DNA from: Balanoglossus misakiensis
Lineage: Eukaryota > Hemichordata
Assembly: GCA_040954595.2 (NCBI GenBank)
Contig: CM082583.2
Coordinates: 5,642,001 to 5,706,000, forward strand
DNA: 64,000 nt
Direction of reading: 5' to 3'
Positions 61,081 through 64,000 of this stretch are shown here, in pieces. The notes under the pieces were generated by a model. The model made no database searches, had not been told where the DNA came from, and worked only from the letters and a program-made list of their open reading frames with translations. How positions within the stretch are numbered: the stretch's first letter is position 1; every line of letters starts with the position of its first letter. The position numbers and the translations under genes are program-made.

Positions 61081-63105
61081 TATACAGGAATACCGAAGTT
61101 AATAGCTTGTTTATACCCAAAACTGAACTCAGTTCAGCTCTTCAGGTCATTAGCAATCAGCCCAGCTGAATGATGTTTGTGTCCCCAAGATTATTGGTAT
61201 ATAGGCTAATAATCGCTGTTTTAGTGGATATAAAATGACATTCTAATGAAAATTGTCAGTGGTTAGGGCGGGAACACACGGATTACTTTTCAAACTGATT
61301 GCGTTCAAGGAGCGGCCGGTTGCCCTTCCAGTCTCAAGGACAGTTGATTATTTGTGACTTTTGCCTTGAATCAGCGTTGTAGTTTCATTACTTTAATTTG
61401 CCTCGGCGAGTGCGTCCGACCATCCCACTCAGGTACTAGAAAATTTTGCACAACCCAATTACCCGCCAAACTGATCTTAATTGTGTCATGTCGTCTGCGT
61501 GGGATTTATTTCGCTGACTTCGGTGTACCCCGCGGCTTCTTGTCTCCGAACTCTTAGCGGATGCAATGCATCGTGTAATCATTCGCGGATACTGAGTTTG
61601 GTGTAATCAGTAGGGTTTGAAATTTGCCTTGGGTCAAACTCGGGCGAATCTCGCGCCCAGTAGGGACGAACACGTGAACTTCGTTGGTTTCCCAGAAGCT
61701 GATTTGCGTGACACAAACCGCTGTGTTGGAGTTCAATGAAAAGTCCACAGCCGTAGTTAAACGTTTTGCAGTAATCTAGGGATGCTGGGTAAACTTCTGT
61801 GTTTCTCCCAGACCCTCTAGCTTTACAGATATTTACCTGAAAACACTGACTGAAGTAGAAGCGGAGTTTTTAAGTTTATGTGGCTTTTATCACAGTTCGC
61901 ACCGAGCGCTCAGAATATAATAGCGAGAGTCTCTCTATTATACCCTGAGCGCTTTGCGACCCGTTGCTTTTATGTGGTGGTGTCGGTGATGATTGGTGTT
62001 ATTGTTTCTGAACCATTGTTCCAATTGGAAAGAAACAGTATTCCTAGACACAACAGCCTGAGGACGAGGCTTGTCACAGTGAAACGAAAACAAAGTGAAT
62101 TTGCTTAGTCGAACATTTCATTAGTATACAGTATGTATCACCGTCACCGATCAGCAAAGCTTCAAATCCCATATTGTCTCTCTCCGCTCTTTCGAGAACA
62201 AAAACACCGCCCCTTTAAAACCAGACCGTTTTGTACTACCGACAAGTTTGGATTGTTTCAAGAGACAGAGCAATTGATTCTTTTGAAGAGCGAATCTGTA
62301 TCGGCGAGCAAACGGTCTGCGCACACACCGGGAGTGCCTTTGATGGCTATCGGGAAGGAGGCATTAGGCGGTTACGTCAGTCACGTACGTAAAAACACAG
62401 GTTTCGTCAAGAGCGGGTTAAGTGCGGGGCTCCTCTACGCGTGTGTGAACAAGCACTATTAGTGCAATATATTTGCGTTCTGCTACAATCAACATCCGTT
62501 TGACGGTAAAGACCTCGGCGCGAAGACACCAGTCAGGCGAATAGACCACGGCACACGTAGCTGTCAACTTCCATAAAAAACGTGTTGACATGGATGAGAA
62601 TGTCACCTTGGATGCGCAGCACACTGGAAAAATTGGCATACAAACCCGTCCTTGTGATTGAACTATATTATTACACGTCGGCATCGGGGATGACCTGTAT
62701 CTTCCCGCGGAAATTGAAGAGAATTTGCGCAACCATGTTTGCATTAATCTATTTTTACGAGATTAGTTTCTATGGGAAACCGCTTATCAATCTTTAATGG
62801 TATTTAGCGTTCGTATCCGAAACCTTACTCGGTGGAAATACCGCCAGGATTAGCGCGCTCTCGTGCTCTGACTGTAACCTCTACCACTCAGGATTCGTAG
62901 AAGGTGTTAGCGAATTTACCCCACTCGCGTAATTGGACAATTTAATGAATAACAGCGGTGTTTTTCCAATCACGGAGCAGTTCAGGCGGCGATGACGATA
63001 TACATGAATTTGTCCTGCTTCCCCGTCTTTTCAATATCCTGATTTCGGGTCAATTTCTTGTGGTTTAGGAAATTTAGGGAGTGCGCATGGCAAGACGTCT
63101 CGGAG

Positions 63106-63113
63106 TATAAAAC
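63106..63113 (+). promoter_or_regulatory. Candidate TATA box
   Basis: TATAAAAC in a locally GC-richer stretch (about half G+C), followed by an ATG-free interval and a splice donor at 63327. A start site about 30 bases downstream, near 63135, is inferred. Confidence 0.3.
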
Positions 63114-63134
63114 AAGACGCGAGGAAGGAGGGCG

Positions 63135-63327
63135 CGGAGAAGTCTGGGAGTTTGAGTGAGTGTTACTAAAAGACGCCAGCTTGAGAGTGGGCAGTCTGCC
63201 TTTCCGAACTGCTGCGGAAAAGACTACACTGTCTTTAGAATTCCTTGCTTATAGGCGACAGTGGCTCTTTGGAGTTAACGCTTGTATCGCTTATAACTGC
63301 GACTTCTCCAGCGGAGGATAAGGAAAG
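63135..63327 (+). other. Candidate 5' untranslated first exon
   Basis: About 190 bases downstream of the TATA box with no ATG, locally G+C-richer, ending at donor AAAG|GTAGGG. Absence of ATG over this length is mildly unusual and suits a leader exon. The start is inferred from TATA spacing. Confidence 0.25.
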
Positions 63328-63554
63328 GTAGGGTGATAATATTCATCGCGTGTGAAAACGTTAAAAGTTGACGCAACAGTATTTTTTGGTGTGTTAATCG
63401 AAAAAAAGGTCCGTGGACCTTGTCACTGTAATCGGGCGCGTATGTACATGTACATGTATAGCAGCACTCGACGTTATCGTCACCAGTTATCCATTTTCAC
63501 TCGTTTCTGATATTTTCACGGAACCTCGCGTGAAACAGGTTACTTCTTCTGCAG

Positions 63555-63809
63555 TGTAACCGACGTAACTGTGGCAGACTTTGCAACGTGGTGGCGCAGG
63601 TGCTGAAGTGTCGGTTTTCAGGACACCTCATCACCCTTGGCGACATTTGTTCCCATTCTTCCTCTTCCCCTTGCAGAGTGCAAACGATGTGTGCGTTTTG
63701 TTTCCACTTGTTCTGTTGGCATTTGGAAAGTCTATATACCGTGACATTCCCGCGACGTGAAATGAAAACAAGTGTCTTGTTTTCGACAGGCTTCACCGGC
63801 CAAGGATAA
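63555..63809 (+). CDS. Candidate cysteine-rich exon at right edge
   Basis: Seen: excellent acceptor (GGTTACTTCTTCTGCAG), then 84 open codons and TAA. The start CNRRNCGRLCNVVAQVLKCR and later CRVQTMCAFCFHLFCWHLES give ten Cys in 84 residues. A donor GCGCAG|GTGCTG at 63599 and a second excellent acceptor (CCTCTTCCCCTTGCAG) at 63676 could split it. The first in-frame ATG is at 63687 (A at -3), so if this follows the leader exon only 40 residues would be translated. Known disulphide-rich families were considered, but spacing fits none I recognise. The minus-strand frame over the same bases is treated as a shadow. Confidence 0.25.
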   Translation, partial: CNRRNCGRLCNVVAQVLKCRFSGHLITLGDICSHSSSSPCRVQTMCAFCFHLFCWHLESLYTVTFPRREMKTSVLFSTGFTGQG

Positions 63810-64000
63810 GAATCCGTAGGCATGTTATTGCTCCGGACAAAACGCTGTGCTTTAGAACCTTTGCCTGAACCGATCGGTCCAATAAGAAATTGTACAGTCA
63901 CACACTGTGAACGCTGAAGGTATTTTTTTAAAAGGTTGTCAAGACAAATTGGAGCGTTGACATAACAAACTACGCTAAAGCATACACGACTCCCCTAAAA

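Larger units (their letters stand above)
59243..63105. other. Non-coding stretch with microsatellites
   Basis: Holds (GTGA)n at 60091-60152 and a T8/GT/G14 tract at 61051-61080. Open frames up to 109 codons (62133-62462, 62418-62744) on both strands have no motif or splice support. Confidence 0.4.

Noticed and set aside
63497-63901. Minus-strand open frame starting with a P-loop-like IGPIGSGKGSKAQRF, resembling the adenylate kinase GGPGSGKGT motif
   Set aside because: Only the loop resembles the family; nothing after it matches the kinase core, its apparent start is GTG, its upstream acceptor is poor, and the plus strand has better splice signals over the same bases. Worth a profile search but probably chance.

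Overview
This looks like 64 kb of metazoan nuclear DNA, about 40-45% G+C by eye, without the CpG depletion expected of a vertebrate. It carries many simple-sequence repeats, nine G or C runs of 10 or more bases, and a strong excess of the palindrome TACATGTA. A marine invertebrate (lancelet, hemichordate, echinoderm or mollusc) fits best, but I cannot name the species. No open frame is long enough, or similar enough to a family I know, to be called a named gene. There are no operons, rRNA genes, intact tRNA genes or CRISPR arrays.

The firmest features are repeats and one transposon. A non-autonomous DNA transposon lies at 35415-36217, with terminal inverted repeats of about 140 bp whose outer 50 bp are identical, flanked by TTAA duplications. 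A tRNA-like head of a SINE or tRNA pseudogene is at 6419-6500. A likely 3' tail of a non-LTR retrotransposon is at 42250-42340 on the minus strand. The main microsatellites are (GA)n 4029-4110, (TGTC)n 4749-4826, (CATG)n/(CATA)n 18229-18480, (ACATGT)n 25499-25580, a compound AATC/CAGT array 27481-27672, and smaller ones.

Genes can only be proposed as exons, from splice-site quality, reading-frame continuity, phase agreement and poly(A) signals. Four clusters are the best candidates. (1) Plus strand 11975-14410: three phase-compatible exons ending in a stop and AATAAA. (2) Plus strand 18092-19408: four phase-compatible exons. (3) Minus strand 56113-54035: four phase-compatible exons ending in a stop and AATAAA, the longest model at about 227 residues. 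(4) Plus strand 63106 to the right edge: a TATA box, an ATG-free first exon with a donor, then a cysteine-rich open frame. Isolated exon candidates are scattered elsewhere.

All of these are low to moderate confidence. In DNA of this composition, acceptor-like sites followed by 40-100 open codons occur by chance, and I could search neither proteins nor transcripts. Most of the window is best read as intergenic or intronic.
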